Shown here: piece after piece, positions 1 through 10,715 of the stretch
Layout: every line of letters starts with the position of its first letter
Position numbering within the stretch: the stretch's first letter is position 1
From: DASVRA01 sp036388855
GTDB taxonomy: Bacteria > Pseudomonadota > Alphaproteobacteria > Caulobacterales > Caulobacteraceae
Reading direction: 5' to 3'
DNA length: 64,000 bases
NCBI GenBank assembly: GCA_036388855.1
Contig: DASVRA010000026.1
Span: 1-64,000 of the forward strand
The notes under the pieces: model-generated
Database searches by the model: none
What the model saw: the letters and a program-made list of their open reading frames with translations, nothing else
Told to the model about the DNA's origin: nothing
Position numbers and translations under genes: made by a program

Positions 1-144
1 GTCTTCGGCGTGGTCATCGCCTTCGTGCATGCCCCGCTAGTCGCCGGTGTTCTTGGCGCCGTGTACGGGGCGCAACGCGCCCGGCGCACGGCGTTGAGCC
101 CGCTGCCGTCGGCCACCGTGCACGTCCTGCGACGCGCCAGCTAG
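1..144 (+). CDS. 3' end of a membrane protein, truncated by window start
   Basis: An open frame runs from the first base to a TAG at 142-144 and gives 47 residues. The first half is hydrophobic (VFGVVIAFVHAPLVAGVLGA) and looks like one membrane helix. A basic stretch (QRARR) and a short polar tail follow, so this is probably the C-terminal helix and tail of an integral membrane protein. The start lies outside the window, so the family cannot be named. The next gene on the same strand begins 69 bases later. Confidence 0.5.
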   Translation, partial: VFGVVIAFVHAPLVAGVLGAVYGAQRARRTALSPLPSATVHVLRRAS

Positions 145-213
145 GGAGCCTTCCGCTCGCCCCTCCGCTATGTCATCGAGAGCCGTGGCCTCGGCCACGC
201 TCGCGGAGCGCCC

Positions 214-1059
214 ATGTCAAACGTCCCCGTCCTCCAGGCCGTCCGGGCCGCAGAGGCTTTCCGCCGGCTGCATTGGCGGCGTGCGGCTGGGGCCTTGGCG
301 CTGGTTTCGCTCGGGAACGTCGCGGTTGTAGCGGCCAGTTCTGGTGACAACGTCGCGCGCGAGATGCTTGCGCAATTGGTGAGTCCGGTGTGCTCGGCCG
401 TCGCGGGGGGCGCCCTTCTGCGGCTGGCCTTTAGAGATGAGCACCCGGGCGATCCGGAGTTCGAGCCGGGTCGTTATGGACTGCAGTGGCGCAAGCCGGA
501 ATGGCGGCTGCTCGGCATTTTCGCGCTGCTGCTCTTCCTCTTTGTGCTGGCGATACTGTTCGTCGCCTTCATCAGCATGCTCTTCGGTGTCGTGGGGGCC
601 CTCACCGGAGCCCTCTCGCCTACGAGCGCCGACGCTGGGGCGGTGGCGCCCCAGGTCCGAGCCGGCGGCGCCCTCCTGGCGCTGACGTTCTTTTTTGGCT
701 GCGGCATTGTGTGGTTGCGGCTGATCCTTGGCGGCCCGGCGACCGTGGCGCGAAAGCGGATCATGCTTTTCCAGACCTGGCCGCTCACGAAGGGCCAGTT
801 CTGGCACATCTTCGCCGCATGGGCCCTCATCAACGTGCCGGTCGGGTTCCTGGCGCTGCTGCTAGCTGCGCTCGTCGCCGCACTTGTTGGGAGTCCGACG
901 CCGAACACCGCCACAGTGGGACAGCTGGTGCTGATTGGGCTGCTTCCCGGGGCGATCGCTGGGTTCGTCCTCGCGCCGCTTAACTTCGGGCTGGCTGCCT
1001 ACCTCTACCGCGGACTGCGCCAGGGGCCAGACACCGCGCCTGAGGACATCGGTGTGTAG
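214..1059 (+). CDS. Integral membrane protein of unknown function
   Basis: This 281-residue protein has about five or six hydrophobic segments, roughly at residues 25-42, 55-72, 98-130, 150-172, 193-225 and 235-262, separated by short basic loops. The pattern is that of a polytopic inner-membrane protein. No catalytic or ligand-binding motif is visible and I do not recognise a family by name. It is convergent with uvrA and ends 7 bases from the uvrA stop codon. The partial gene upstream on the same strand is also membrane-like, so the two may be related. Confidence 0.75.
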   Translation: MSNVPVLQAVRAAEAFRRLHWRRAAGALALVSLGNVAVVAASSGDNVAREMLAQLVSPVCSAVAGGALLRLAFRDEHPGDPEFEPGRYGLQWRKPEWRLLGIFALLLFLFVLAILFVAFISMLFGVVGALTGALSPTSADAGAVAPQVRAGGALLALTFFFGCGIVWLRLILGGPATVARKRIMLFQTWPLTKGQFWHIFAAWALINVPVGFLALLLAALVAALVGSPTPNTATVGQLVLIGLLPGAIAGFVLAPLNFGLAAYLYRGLRQGPDTAPEDIGV

Positions 1060-1066
1060 GAGAGCC

Positions 1067-3973
<2,907 letters not shown>

Positions 3974-4078
3974 GGACCTGCGGTGCGTCGGCTACGGGCG
4001 TGGGACGCGCCGGAGAGGGGAAGGGAGCCCAGGCGCGGGAACCGCCTGATATAGGGCACGGGGCGGGGGATTCGACAA

Positions 4079-4093
4079 GAACGAAGGGGGAAC
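4079..4093 (-). promoter_or_regulatory. Predicted LexA (SOS) box upstream of uvrA
   Basis: The + strand reads GAAC-GAAGGGG-GAAC, which on the uvrA strand is GTTC-N7-GTTC, the direct-repeat LexA box of alphaproteobacteria. It lies 106 bases upstream of the uvrA start, and uvrA is a classical SOS gene. A TATATC sequence closer to uvrA could be the -10 region. The match is exact in both half-sites. LexA binding itself is inferred. Confidence 0.7.
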
Positions 4094-4249
4094 CAGGAGG
4101 GATCGGTAGCGGAGCCGTTCTCCTAACCGAAGTGGCGAAGCTTCGCGATTGACGCGCGATACGAAGCCAAACTAGCATCGCTCAACCCCAGCCGTAAGCT
4201 GGGGCAGGGTCAGTACCACGCTTGGCAGCGGGTCTGGGGGAACCGACGC

Positions 4250-5077
4250 ATGGCCATCATAAGAACACTACGTCGGCTTTTCTCCATAATGACTTGGCAG
4301 AAAATCGGCCTTGTAGTTACTGTACTTTGTTTGGCCTTCCCCGTGTTTCTTCCATTTACAGTAAACCAAACATTTTCGACTCGCGAAACCGCCATCGTAA
4401 CGGCCACTTCGAATTTTGCTGGCTTGATGTTCGGATTTCTTACTGCATTGGCGTTTTACTATTTGTCTAGTCGGCCAGGCGACCTGTACAGGAGAGTAGT
4501 AGATATTCTTCCTGGTTCCGAAATAGCGGGATTAGATAGAGTAGAAAGAGATTTGCTTACCGGAACCAGCGCCATCAGCGCATGCGAACGCTCACATCAT
4601 ACCATTGATTTTATGGGTGTGGGAGGGCGAAAGTTCCTAGAGGAAATACTTAAGGAAGATAAGGGTGTTGGCCGCCGGATTGCCTCTGGACAAATACGGG
4701 TACGCATCATGCTTCTTGATCCAGGAGGAGGTAAGTTAGGAGAGTGGACGAACGATAAGAAAAAATCCGAAAGAGTTAGAGCAGACATCAGGAAGACATT
4801 AGCTCGGTTAGCGCCCAAGTTAAGAAACAACGTTCGGTGCCGACTGTATGATTTCTTTCCGCCACTGAGGATACTTATCATTGATAATAGCCATGTTCTT
4901 GTGAGTCGCTATGATCCCGCTAGCAAAGATGGATGGGATGCGCCTCAGCTATGTTTTAGTAATAGACCGTCACCTGGACCAGAATTTCCTACTGCGTTCG
5001 TAAACCTATATGAATTACTCTGGTCGACGGGGCGAGATCATGAAGTGGGTGTAGAGGGTTGTGGTGGTGCTCGCTAA
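4250..5077 (+). CDS. Membrane-anchored protein with PLD-like cytoplasmic domain
   Basis: The 275 residues begin with two membrane helices (about 19-38 and 54-73), followed by a soluble domain. That domain contains IRVRIMLLDPG near residue 150 and RILIIDNSHVLVSRYDP near residue 215. This arrangement resembles the beta-strands of phospholipase-D-like folds but has no HKD catalytic motif, so the domain may sense or bind rather than cut. The gene is clearly more AT-rich than uvrA and the RTX gene on either side. It overlaps the following nucleotidyltransferase gene by 17 bases, so the two are probably co-transcribed. The function is unknown. By family resemblance, membrane-tethered sensor or effector proteins of this shape occur in defence islands. 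Confidence 0.8.
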   Translation: MAIIRTLRRLFSIMTWQKIGLVVTVLCLAFPVFLPFTVNQTFSTRETAIVTATSNFAGLMFGFLTALAFYYLSSRPGDLYRRVVDILPGSEIAGLDRVERDLLTGTSAISACERSHHTIDFMGVGGRKFLEEILKEDKGVGRRIASGQIRVRIMLLDPGGGKLGEWTNDKKKSERVRADIRKTLARLAPKLRNNVRCRLYDFFPPLRILIIDNSHVLVSRYDPASKDGWDAPQLCFSNRPSPGPEFPTAFVNLYELLWSTGRDHEVGVEGCGGAR

Positions 5078-5597
5078 ATTTGGGATTGGCCACGGTAGAT
5101 TTCAACCGCCGCACCGAGAACATGTCAGCTACTTGCTTGAAATTGCGGAACGATGTGAGCACCTCATCGTGGGCATAACCAATCCAGACCCTTCAACTGT
5201 AGAGCACATGGAGGAAAGCAGTCATCGGCATCTAGGTGAAGCGAACCCATACAGTTTTTTCCACAGGTTGCAGATGCTGCGCCTAGCACTGTCGGAGGTT
5301 GGCTTACCTGGGCATCGCTACTCCATTGTGCCTTTCGATTTGTTTCGACCCCTTTCATGGTCGTCATTCCTTCCGATGGCTGAGTCCGTACTCTTCCTAC
5401 GTATACACTCTGCGTGGGAGCGGCGTAAACGTGCATTGTTTGCGCAGAATGGACTTCATGTGCAGTTGCTCCCCAAACGGGTCAAGAGTATGACAGCATC
5501 TCAAGTGCGGGCAAATTTGCAGCAAGAGCTATCTGTATCTAATTTAGTTCTACCAAGTGTTGAACGTTACATCCGCTTGTTGGAGATTTCGTCATGA
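5061..5597 (+). CDS. NadM-like nicotinamide-nucleotide adenylyltransferase family protein
   Basis: The 178-residue protein has the HIGH-superfamily nucleotidyltransferase fold. GRFQPPHREH (residues 12-21) carries the HxxH ATP-binding signature. The sequence around ANPYSFFHR (61-69) resembles the NPFTAGER element of archaeal-type NMN adenylyltransferases. SMTASQVR near residue 143 stands where these enzymes have ISGTxVR. Such enzymes join NMN, or a similar nucleotide, to ATP to make a dinucleotide. The true substrate here is not known. The start is one of three tandem GTG codons inside the end of the previous gene. The stop overlaps the next gene by 4 bases (ATGA), so the three genes form one operon. 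A second, housekeeping NadD elsewhere would be expected. Confidence 0.75.
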   Translation: MVVLAKFGIGHGRFQPPHREHVSYLLEIAERCEHLIVGITNPDPSTVEHMEESSHRHLGEANPYSFFHRLQMLRLALSEVGLPGHRYSIVPFDLFRPLSWSSFLPMAESVLFLRIHSAWERRKRALFAQNGLHVQLLPKRVKSMTASQVRANLQQELSVSNLVLPSVERYIRLLEISS

Positions 5598-6178
5598 TGA
5601 GCGATGCTGAGATAGTTCGCCAGCTTCGCTTAGGTGAACTTGTAATCGAAGGCTTTCATGCGCAGAGCCTCCGTGCGAGCAGCTACATGTTGAGGCTGTC
5701 ATCGCAGATTGCCGTCCTGTCGCGGGCGGCGGATGTGGTCGATCTGGCTGACTCAAGTACCTATCCTTCGTTAGTTTGCATGGACATCGAAAAGAAACCG
5801 TACATGTTGCGCGCCGGTGAATTTGTTCTCGGAGGAACGATAGAGAAAATCGGATTGTCCAGACAGATCTCTGCAACGCTGCTAAATCTTAGTGGACTTT
5901 CGCGCCTCGGCCTATTCACCGAAATCGCCTCACTTGTGAGCCCAGGATTTGGAAGCTCGACCCCGATGCCGCTAACACTGGAGATCAAAAACTTTGCTAA
6001 ACATAACGTGCGGCTAGTTTCGGGCATGCCGGTATGCCATCTGGTATTCTGGAAGCTGACTGGGCGGGCGAGTGAGTCCTACGACGAAGATCATGGACGA
6101 CATTCCTCTGAAGTAGCCCCAAGTGGGTCGCGCTACTACATGCATTTTCGTCATCTTATTGGCCAAGGAGATGGATGA
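5594..6178 (+). CDS. dCTP deaminase/dUTPase-fold protein, divergent
   Basis: The 194 residues align by eye with bacterial dCTP deaminases. RASSYMLRL (27-35) matches the N-terminal substrate-pocket strand, GEFVLGGTIEKI (75-86) the central strand, SRLGL (103-107) the nucleotide loop, and LTLEIKN (127-133) the strand carrying the catalytic Glu (E130). The Arg that begins the RSSLARLG loop of Escherichia coli Dcd is Leu here, and the VTAHRIDPG loop is one residue shorter and changed. Substrate or chemistry may therefore differ: dUTPase-like, nucleotide sensing, or inactive. It is the third gene of the AT-rich operon and overlaps the NadM-like gene by 4 bases. The family includes phage-defence enzymes that deplete dCTP. 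Confidence 0.78.
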   Translation: MMSDAEIVRQLRLGELVIEGFHAQSLRASSYMLRLSSQIAVLSRAADVVDLADSSTYPSLVCMDIEKKPYMLRAGEFVLGGTIEKIGLSRQISATLLNLSGLSRLGLFTEIASLVSPGFGSSTPMPLTLEIKNFAKHNVRLVSGMPVCHLVFWKLTGRASESYDEDHGRHSSEVAPSGSRYYMHFRHLIGQGDG

Positions 6179-6473
6179 GAGTTTTCTAAAACGACAGCAT
6201 CGCTTCGACATGCTGCGCAGCGGCGCTCAGCATGGGGCGGCGTGGGGTTCGAGCGCGTGCAAATGGAAGATGGACAGACCAGCAACTTCTCTTGAACAAT
6301 TCTCTGGATCGTTCTTAGCTGCCGAACTTGGGCTGAGCGCTATAACAAAAGCTGAGGATCCGTCCGCCTTCTCCGTCTGGGTGAAGGAACTTAAAACAGC
6401 GACTTCGGAGACAGCTTACCCAAACCCGATCCACCCGCGCATGGATGGACCTGCCCTTCCATCTCTTGGATGA
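6171..6473 (+). CDS. Small open frame after the dCTP-deaminase-like gene, doubtful
   Basis: An ATG at 6171 overlaps the end of the preceding gene by 8 bases and opens a 100-codon frame. The first 75 codons are AT-richer and could be a fourth cassette gene or its remains. The last 25 codons read into sequence that resembles a dispersed intergenic repeat (ACAGCTTACCC, then a hairpin block), so the natural end may have been lost. No domain is recognised. A non-coding interpretation is about as likely. Confidence 0.3.
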   Translation: MDESFLKRQHRFDMLRSGAQHGAAWGSSACKWKMDRPATSLEQFSGSFLAAELGLSAITKAEDPSAFSVWVKELKTATSETAYPNPIHPRMDGPALPSLG

Positions 6474-6503
6474 TCTTCGCCGGGCGGGGCTGGCGTCTCT
6501 CTT

Positions 6504-6555
6504 CCCCTCTCCCAGCGGGAGAGGGAGGGGCCCGCCCGCGCAGCGGGTGGGAGGG
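6504..6555. repeat. Double-hairpin intergenic repeat
   Basis: CCCCTCTCCC (6504-6513) faces GGGAGAGGG across a 3-base loop, and immediately after it CCCGCCCGC faces GCGGGTGGG. This two-hairpin block has the look of REP-type intergenic palindromes found in many high-GC proteobacteria. It lies between the AT-rich cassette and the RTX gene and could end transcription or mark an old insertion boundary. Copy number in the genome cannot be judged from one window. Confidence 0.6.
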
Positions 6556-6676
6556 CGACCAATCACCGGTTCCAAGCCTGCATCCCCGTAAGGGTGCGGT
6601 TGCGCGATGACTCTGTTTATGTGCGAGATGTTTCCAACCCCGGCAGGTTGAGACGACGGCTCGGAGCGGCACTACG

Positions 6677-8056
6677 ATGTATATCGAAGGCGACGACCAG
6701 GCGAACCGGCTCACGGGCACGGCTGAGGCCGACCAGATCGAAGGTCTTGGTGGCGATGACACGCTGATCGGCCGCGATGGCGACGACAGCCTGTACGGCG
6801 GCGACGGCTATGACGTTCTGCTGGGCGGTGACGGCGACGACCGGGTCATCGACATCAACTGCCACGTCGAGGGCGGCGCAGGCGACGACGACCTGAACGT
6901 CTATGGCGCCAGCGATGTCTATGGCGGCGACGGCCGGGATATCCTGTCAGCGTCCGGCGATGGGACCTCCGCGCCGATCATCCTGGACGGCGGCCGCGGC
7001 GGCGATCAGGTCGGCGCGCTTGATGCCGCCTATGCGACTTTGCGCGGGGGCGGCGGGGACGATTCCGTCAGCCTTGCTTTCAACACGTCGATGGCGGGCG
7101 ACTTGCTCGTGGACGGAGGGGGAGGAACGGATTTCCTCAACCTGTTCTTCGGCCGAGCCCACTTCAGCCGCATCGACCTGAGCGGCCTTGCCGGCGGCTC
7201 GGCATACGTCGAGGAGGCGGGTTTAACGCTCTCCGGGTTCGAAACCGGCGTGGTTTCCTTCTATCGAGACGCGCGCGCTGTGAAGGTGCGGATCGGCGAC
7301 GCCGACCTCGATGTCTATACCTTGCGCGGGAACGACACCATTGTCGGAGGCCGGGCGGACTCCGTCTTTCACGCGGGTCTCGGCGACGATCTGCTGCAGG
7401 GCAGGGGCGGCGCCGACACCCTGCATGGCTCGCTCGGAGACGATACGCTCGATGGCGGCGACGGGCAGGATACCGCCGCCTATGACTTCAACAAGGTGCA
7501 CGTCGATCTGGCGCTGGAGGGGCCGCAGGACACGGGCGAAGGCCTGGATACGCTTAGGGACATCGAGAACCTCACCGGCGGGCAGAACAGCGATGTGCTG
7601 CTTGGCGACGGCGGCGCCAATGTCATCGCGGATGGCGAGGACGAGGTCTTCAGGGAGGACGGCGCGGACACGCTGGACGGCCGGGGCGGCGACGATGTCC
7701 TGATCGCCCGTCAGGGCGAGGAGCAGGACCAGCTCAGGGGCGGGGAGGGCGCCGACCGGTTCGTATTCGACTATTCCGGCGCCATCTATGGCCCCGCCGC
7801 GCGGGACCGGATCATGGACCTGGCCGCGGAAGACACGATCGATCTGTCGCGCATCGACGCGAACGTCCTGACCGAAGGCGACGATGCCTTCGTCCTGACG
7901 GACCGTTTTCACGGAGTCGCCGGGGAAGCGGTGATGCGCTACCGGGCCAAGACCGACCTGACCGTGCTTTGGCTCGACCACAACGGCGACGGGCGAGCGG
8001 ACATGACCATTGTCATGCGGGGCGACCATGGCGGGTTCGAGAATCTAGTCCTTTAG
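6677..8056 (+). CDS. RTX (haemolysin-type) calcium-binding repeat protein
   Basis: The 459-residue acidic protein is built of glycine-aspartate nonapeptide repeats of the GGxGxDxLx type. They occur in runs near residues 15-55 (GLGGDDTLIGRDGDDSLYGG), 225-260 and 335-360. Such repeats form parallel beta-rolls that fold on binding calcium outside the cell, usually after type I secretion. No N-terminal signal peptide is seen, as expected for that route. No ABC transporter or membrane fusion protein lies nearby, so the exporter must be elsewhere. The C-terminal part (DRIMDLAAEDTIDLSRID) resembles the peptidase-like serralysin C-terminal module that carries the secretion signal. No catalytic domain is present, so an S-layer-like or adhesive role is possible. 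Confidence 0.88.
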   Translation: MYIEGDDQANRLTGTAEADQIEGLGGDDTLIGRDGDDSLYGGDGYDVLLGGDGDDRVIDINCHVEGGAGDDDLNVYGASDVYGGDGRDILSASGDGTSAPIILDGGRGGDQVGALDAAYATLRGGGGDDSVSLAFNTSMAGDLLVDGGGGTDFLNLFFGRAHFSRIDLSGLAGGSAYVEEAGLTLSGFETGVVSFYRDARAVKVRIGDADLDVYTLRGNDTIVGGRADSVFHAGLGDDLLQGRGGADTLHGSLGDDTLDGGDGQDTAAYDFNKVHVDLALEGPQDTGEGLDTLRDIENLTGGQNSDVLLGDGGANVIADGEDEVFREDGADTLDGRGGDDVLIARQGEEQDQLRGGEGADRFVFDYSGAIYGPAARDRIMDLAAEDTIDLSRIDANVLTEGDDAFVLTDRFHGVAGEAVMRYRAKTDLTVLWLDHNGDGRADMTIVMRGDHGGFENLVL

Positions 8057-8212
8057 GGGCTAAGCCGTCCGGCCGCTTCCCGCGGACAGGATGGGAGCCA
8101 CCTTCTCTCTCTTACCGAAGGGCCCTTGTCCCTTTTCTCTCGTGGCATATATTCCCACCACACGGTCTTTGACATCGCCGCCCCCGGCCCGCCGCCCAAG
8201 GCGGAAGCTGAC

Positions 8213-8384
8213 AAAGTGCACCAAGTGCACTCCCGCCGCTCATGCCCCGAACCGGACTCACCGGACTCGCCGGACTCCTTTTTACTGTCCGGTCCGCCCC
8301 GCGGCCCGAAAGTGCACGAAGTGCACGCCTGCCGATGCCGGACTCGCCGCACTCGCCGGACCGGTTTTCCCGCTCCGGTCTAAG
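8213..8384. repeat. Two tandem 96-bp units built of 9-bp repeats
   Basis: AAAGTGCACCAAGTGCAC at 8213-8230 returns, with one change, as AAAGTGCACGAAGTGCAC at 8309-8326, exactly 96 bp further on. Each copy is followed about 20-25 bp later by a run of GGACTCGCC-type 9-mers (three in a row near 8250-8275, a shorter version near 8338-8360) and then by a pyrimidine-rich stretch. The whole 390-bp gap between the convergent RTX and TadG-like genes has no gene, and this duplicated repeat block is its main content. Confidence 0.7.
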
Positions 8385-8445
8385 GCTAAGCTGGCGCGCC
8401 GAAGCTGGTGGAACCCTTCAGTGACACGCAAGCCAAGCGCGCGCT

Positions 8446-9678
8446 TTACTTGACCAGCCGCACCCCCGCGGGAAGGCTCAGCGGCCCGCCGCCCGAGGCC
8501 AGCATGACCTGGCCGTTGCCCTCCGTGGTGATGCGGTTGGCGACCCACTGCCGGGGCACGTCCGCCTTGTCCATCGCCGCCCCCCCGGTCAGCCGCAGGC
8601 GCTGGCTGGGGGCATAGACGATGCCGTCGAGCGCGGTTTCGCCCCCGCCGATCAGGGTGGAAGTCAGCTCCGACGGCTGCGGCTTGATCGCTAGCGCCAT
8701 TCCCGCCCAGGGCCCGGACCGGGTGGAGCTGAGGATCATGCTTCCGCCGGCCTGCATCTCGACCGTGGCCGTGGGGTCGGTCAGCACCAGGGTCACCCCG
8801 CCGCCGCCGTCGAGCACCGCGCCGGAGCGGACTTTGACCCCGCCGCTCTGCACCACGTAAACGCCTGGCGACAGCTTCAGCCTCCCGCCCGTCTCCAGCT
8901 CTATTCCGCCGCAGATCGTCCCGGGCGTGAGCGAGCGGGAGAGGTTCTTCAGCGCTCCCAAGGTGTAGGTGCAGGCGCTCCCGGCCTTCGGCCACGGAAG
9001 CCGCCCGGCGAAGGGGTCGGCCATCGGCCTTTGCGAGAACTCGGGTTTGGGGGTCCAGGCGGCGGCGGTCTGCGGCGGTCCCGCGACCAGGGTCTTCAGG
9101 GTGTTGACCCTCGCGTTCCCGTTCGAGCCCAGCGCGCGGGCGGAGCGGGAGTTGACCTGCGCCGCGCACCTGCGGCCGATGACGTCGGAGGTGCCCTGCA
9201 CGGTCCAGGCGTCGGCGGCGGCTGGGTCGAGCACCAGCAGGCACACCGGCACAGCCTCCCCGGCCACGGCGGTGGAGCTGCGAGTCACCTTCAGCTGCGA
9301 GACGCCGAAGAAGCGGCCGAACGCCAGGTACTGGTCTTGGCTGACGGTTACGCGAACCCGCGCGGGCGCCGCGTTCTCGATCTGGACGGAGGTCGCGTCG
9401 CCCGTGGTTTCCATGGTGGACGCGAGGGCGGGTTGCAGGAATTCCCGGGCCTTGGTTTCAACTTGCGAGGCTGCGCCCTGGGGGTTGCCGGCGATCGTGA
9501 GCGCGGCGTCGATCGCGGCGCCGTCAGCTCCATCCTGGAGCTTGTTTCCCGTGGACAGCATGCGCGCGTAGTCGATGCCGGCGCCGGCAATCCCGGCCAG
9601 GACGAACGCGGCCACGCCGACAATGATCGCGACATTGCCGCCACGGTCGGCGCCGAAGCGGGCGGGGAGGGCAGCCAT
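8446..9678 (-). CDS. TadG-like Flp pilus assembly protein
   Basis: The 410-residue protein starts with a short cytoplasmic segment (RFGADRGGNVAII) and one membrane helix (about residues 15-36). GIDYARMLSTGNKLQDGADG follows, the typical TadE/TadG N-terminus in which the helix precedes a pilin-like alpha-helical spine. The remainder is a long periplasmic, mostly beta-type domain with two spaced cysteines (CLL...CAAQ). TadG-type proteins belong to the Flp/Tad pilus apparatus and are thought to act as minor pseudopilins or anchors. No other tad genes are nearby, so this is an orphan copy. TadG is the best family match, but the C-terminal region is not conserved enough to place further. Confidence 0.82.
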   Translation of the reverse strand: MAALPARFGADRGGNVAIIVGVAAFVLAGIAGAGIDYARMLSTGNKLQDGADGAAIDAALTIAGNPQGAASQVETKAREFLQPALASTMETTGDATSVQIENAAPARVRVTVSQDQYLAFGRFFGVSQLKVTRSSTAVAGEAVPVCLLVLDPAAADAWTVQGTSDVIGRRCAAQVNSRSARALGSNGNARVNTLKTLVAGPPQTAAAWTPKPEFSQRPMADPFAGRLPWPKAGSACTYTLGALKNLSRSLTPGTICGGIELETGGRLKLSPGVYVVQSGGVKVRSGAVLDGGGGVTLVLTDPTATVEMQAGGSMILSSTRSGPWAGMALAIKPQPSELTSTLIGGGETALDGIVYAPSQRLRLTGGAAMDKADVPRQWVANRITTEGNGQVMLASGGGPLSLPAGVRLVK

Positions 9679-9795
9679 TTGGATGCTCCTGGCGAGCGTC
9701 CGACAGACGCACGTCTCACTGTGGCGCCTATTGGTTTTACGGCGGCTTAAGGGTGCCAGCGACTCGAGCGAGAGGGACCGGCGCGGGCTGAAGGC

Positions 9796-10011
9796 CTAAG
9801 CCGCCGCCTTCACCTTCTTTACCCGCGCCTTCTTCACCGGCGCCGGCTTGCGCGCAATCCGCTCGGCCACTTCGGCGGCGATCAGCGGCAGCAGTTCGGC
9901 GGCGTCGGTGCGCTGCTTGCCCGTGCCGCTCTGCTCCAGTCGCACCGCGTTGCCGCGCAGGGTGGCCAGCTGGTCGTCGTTCATCCGGGGGATCATCTCG
10001 GACATGCTCAT
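9796..10011 (-). CDS. Small conserved-looking protein with Lys/Ala-rich tail
   Basis: A 71-residue open frame begins at an ATG preceded by AAGGAG at good spacing. It reads MSMSEMIPRMNDDQLATLRG, then a helical stretch with DAAELLPLIAAEVAERIA, and ends in a lysine- and alanine-rich tail (KKARVKKVKAAA) that could bind nucleic acid. No family is recognised. A second in-frame ATG lies two codons in. Codon use fits the host. It lies between the TadG-like gene and the cold-shock gene on the same strand, separated from the latter by a strong terminator, so it has its own promoter. Confidence 0.7.
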   Translation of the reverse strand: MSMSEMIPRMNDDQLATLRGNAVRLEQSGTGKQRTDAAELLPLIAAEVAERIARKPAPVKKARVKKVKAAA

Positions 10012-10037
10012 CGGAGGCTCCTTTTAGGCGCAAAAGA

Positions 10038-10061
10038 GGCGCGCCGCGATCGCGGCGCGCC
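10038..10061 (-). terminator. Rho-independent terminator of the cold-shock gene
   Basis: A perfect 24-base palindrome with half-site GGCGCGCCGCGA is followed on the minus strand by TCTTTTG. A 12-bp GC stem with a short T-run, 46 bases downstream of the cold-shock stop codon, is a convincing intrinsic terminator. Confidence 0.75.
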
Positions 10062-10107
10062 CCCTCGAGTGTTCGACGGCGCAGGTCGCGCCGGCGTTGT
10101 TTCAGGT

Positions 10108-10317
10108 TCAGGCGCTTTGCAGGCCCACCGCGGAGTCGCGGCCGGTCTTGCGGTCGCGCTCGAGCTCGTAGGACACCTTCTGCCCGTCGTTGAGCCCGCT
10201 CATGCCTGCGCGCTCGACCGCCGAGATGTGCACGAACACATCGCCGCCGCCCGCGTCAGGCTGGATGAAGCCGAAGCCCTTGGTGGAATTGAACCATTTA
10301 ACAGTACCGGTAGCCAT
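10108..10317 (-). CDS. Cold-shock protein, CspA family
   Basis: The 69-residue single cold-shock domain has RNP1 (KGFGFI, residues 13-18) and RNP2 (DVFVHIS, 26-32). These bind single-stranded RNA or DNA and act as an RNA chaperone or anti-terminator in the cytoplasm. Length and N-terminus (MATGTVKWFNSTKGFGFI) are standard. AGGCTGATC precedes the start with a usable AGG. It is followed by a perfect terminator hairpin and is therefore monocistronic. Several paralogues are usual in these bacteria, so no specific csp letter can be assigned. Confidence 0.96.
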   Translation of the reverse strand: MATGTVKWFNSTKGFGFIQPDAGGGDVFVHISAVERAGMSGLNDGQKVSYELERDRKTGRDSAVGLQSA

Positions 10318-10694
10318 GATCAGCCTCCGTTTAGAATGGGCCGGGGGAGAGATTTCCCGCCGGCCGTCGAGGTCTGATTGGATCGGCGTCTTGGAGCCGA
10401 TTTAGAAAAACCGGGGTCGAGAGGCGTGTCGCGCAGAAATCGATTGGGGACAATTAGCACGAGCCTCCGCGCGTGTCGAATGAAAGCTCCGGGATTTTGG
10501 GGGCAGCTTACCCAGTCCCGTTCCCTCCAAGCCCCTGACCGCCGCCTTCCGCCGCGCGGGGAAGTTGCTTGAACGGTGGGCTGACGCCGGGAAGGCCAGA
10601 TCAAGGGCGAGGTCAACCGCGTCCTGACCGGCACGCAAAATCCGTTCCCGCCCGCATCACAACGCCAGGTTCGCTCGTTGTGGGCCTACCTTGA
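10318..10694. other. Gene-free 377-bp stretch with repeat remnants
   Basis: No plausible gene is seen on either strand. The sequence TTGGGGACAATTAGCAC near 10443 and TTTTGGGGGCAGCTTACCC near 10495 resemble each other. Both also resemble the ACAGCTTACCC stretch at 6410 that precedes the hairpin repeat there. They look like decayed copies of one dispersed element. The cold-shock promoter must lie in the first 100 bases but no clear -35/-10 pair could be fixed. Confidence 0.45.
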
Positions 10695-10715
10695 ATGTAT
10701 GCGCCAAGGCCTGAC

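Noticed and set aside
8213..8384. CRISPR array
   Set aside because: The repeats are short, nearly contiguous and without unique spacers of regular length, and no cas genes are in the window.
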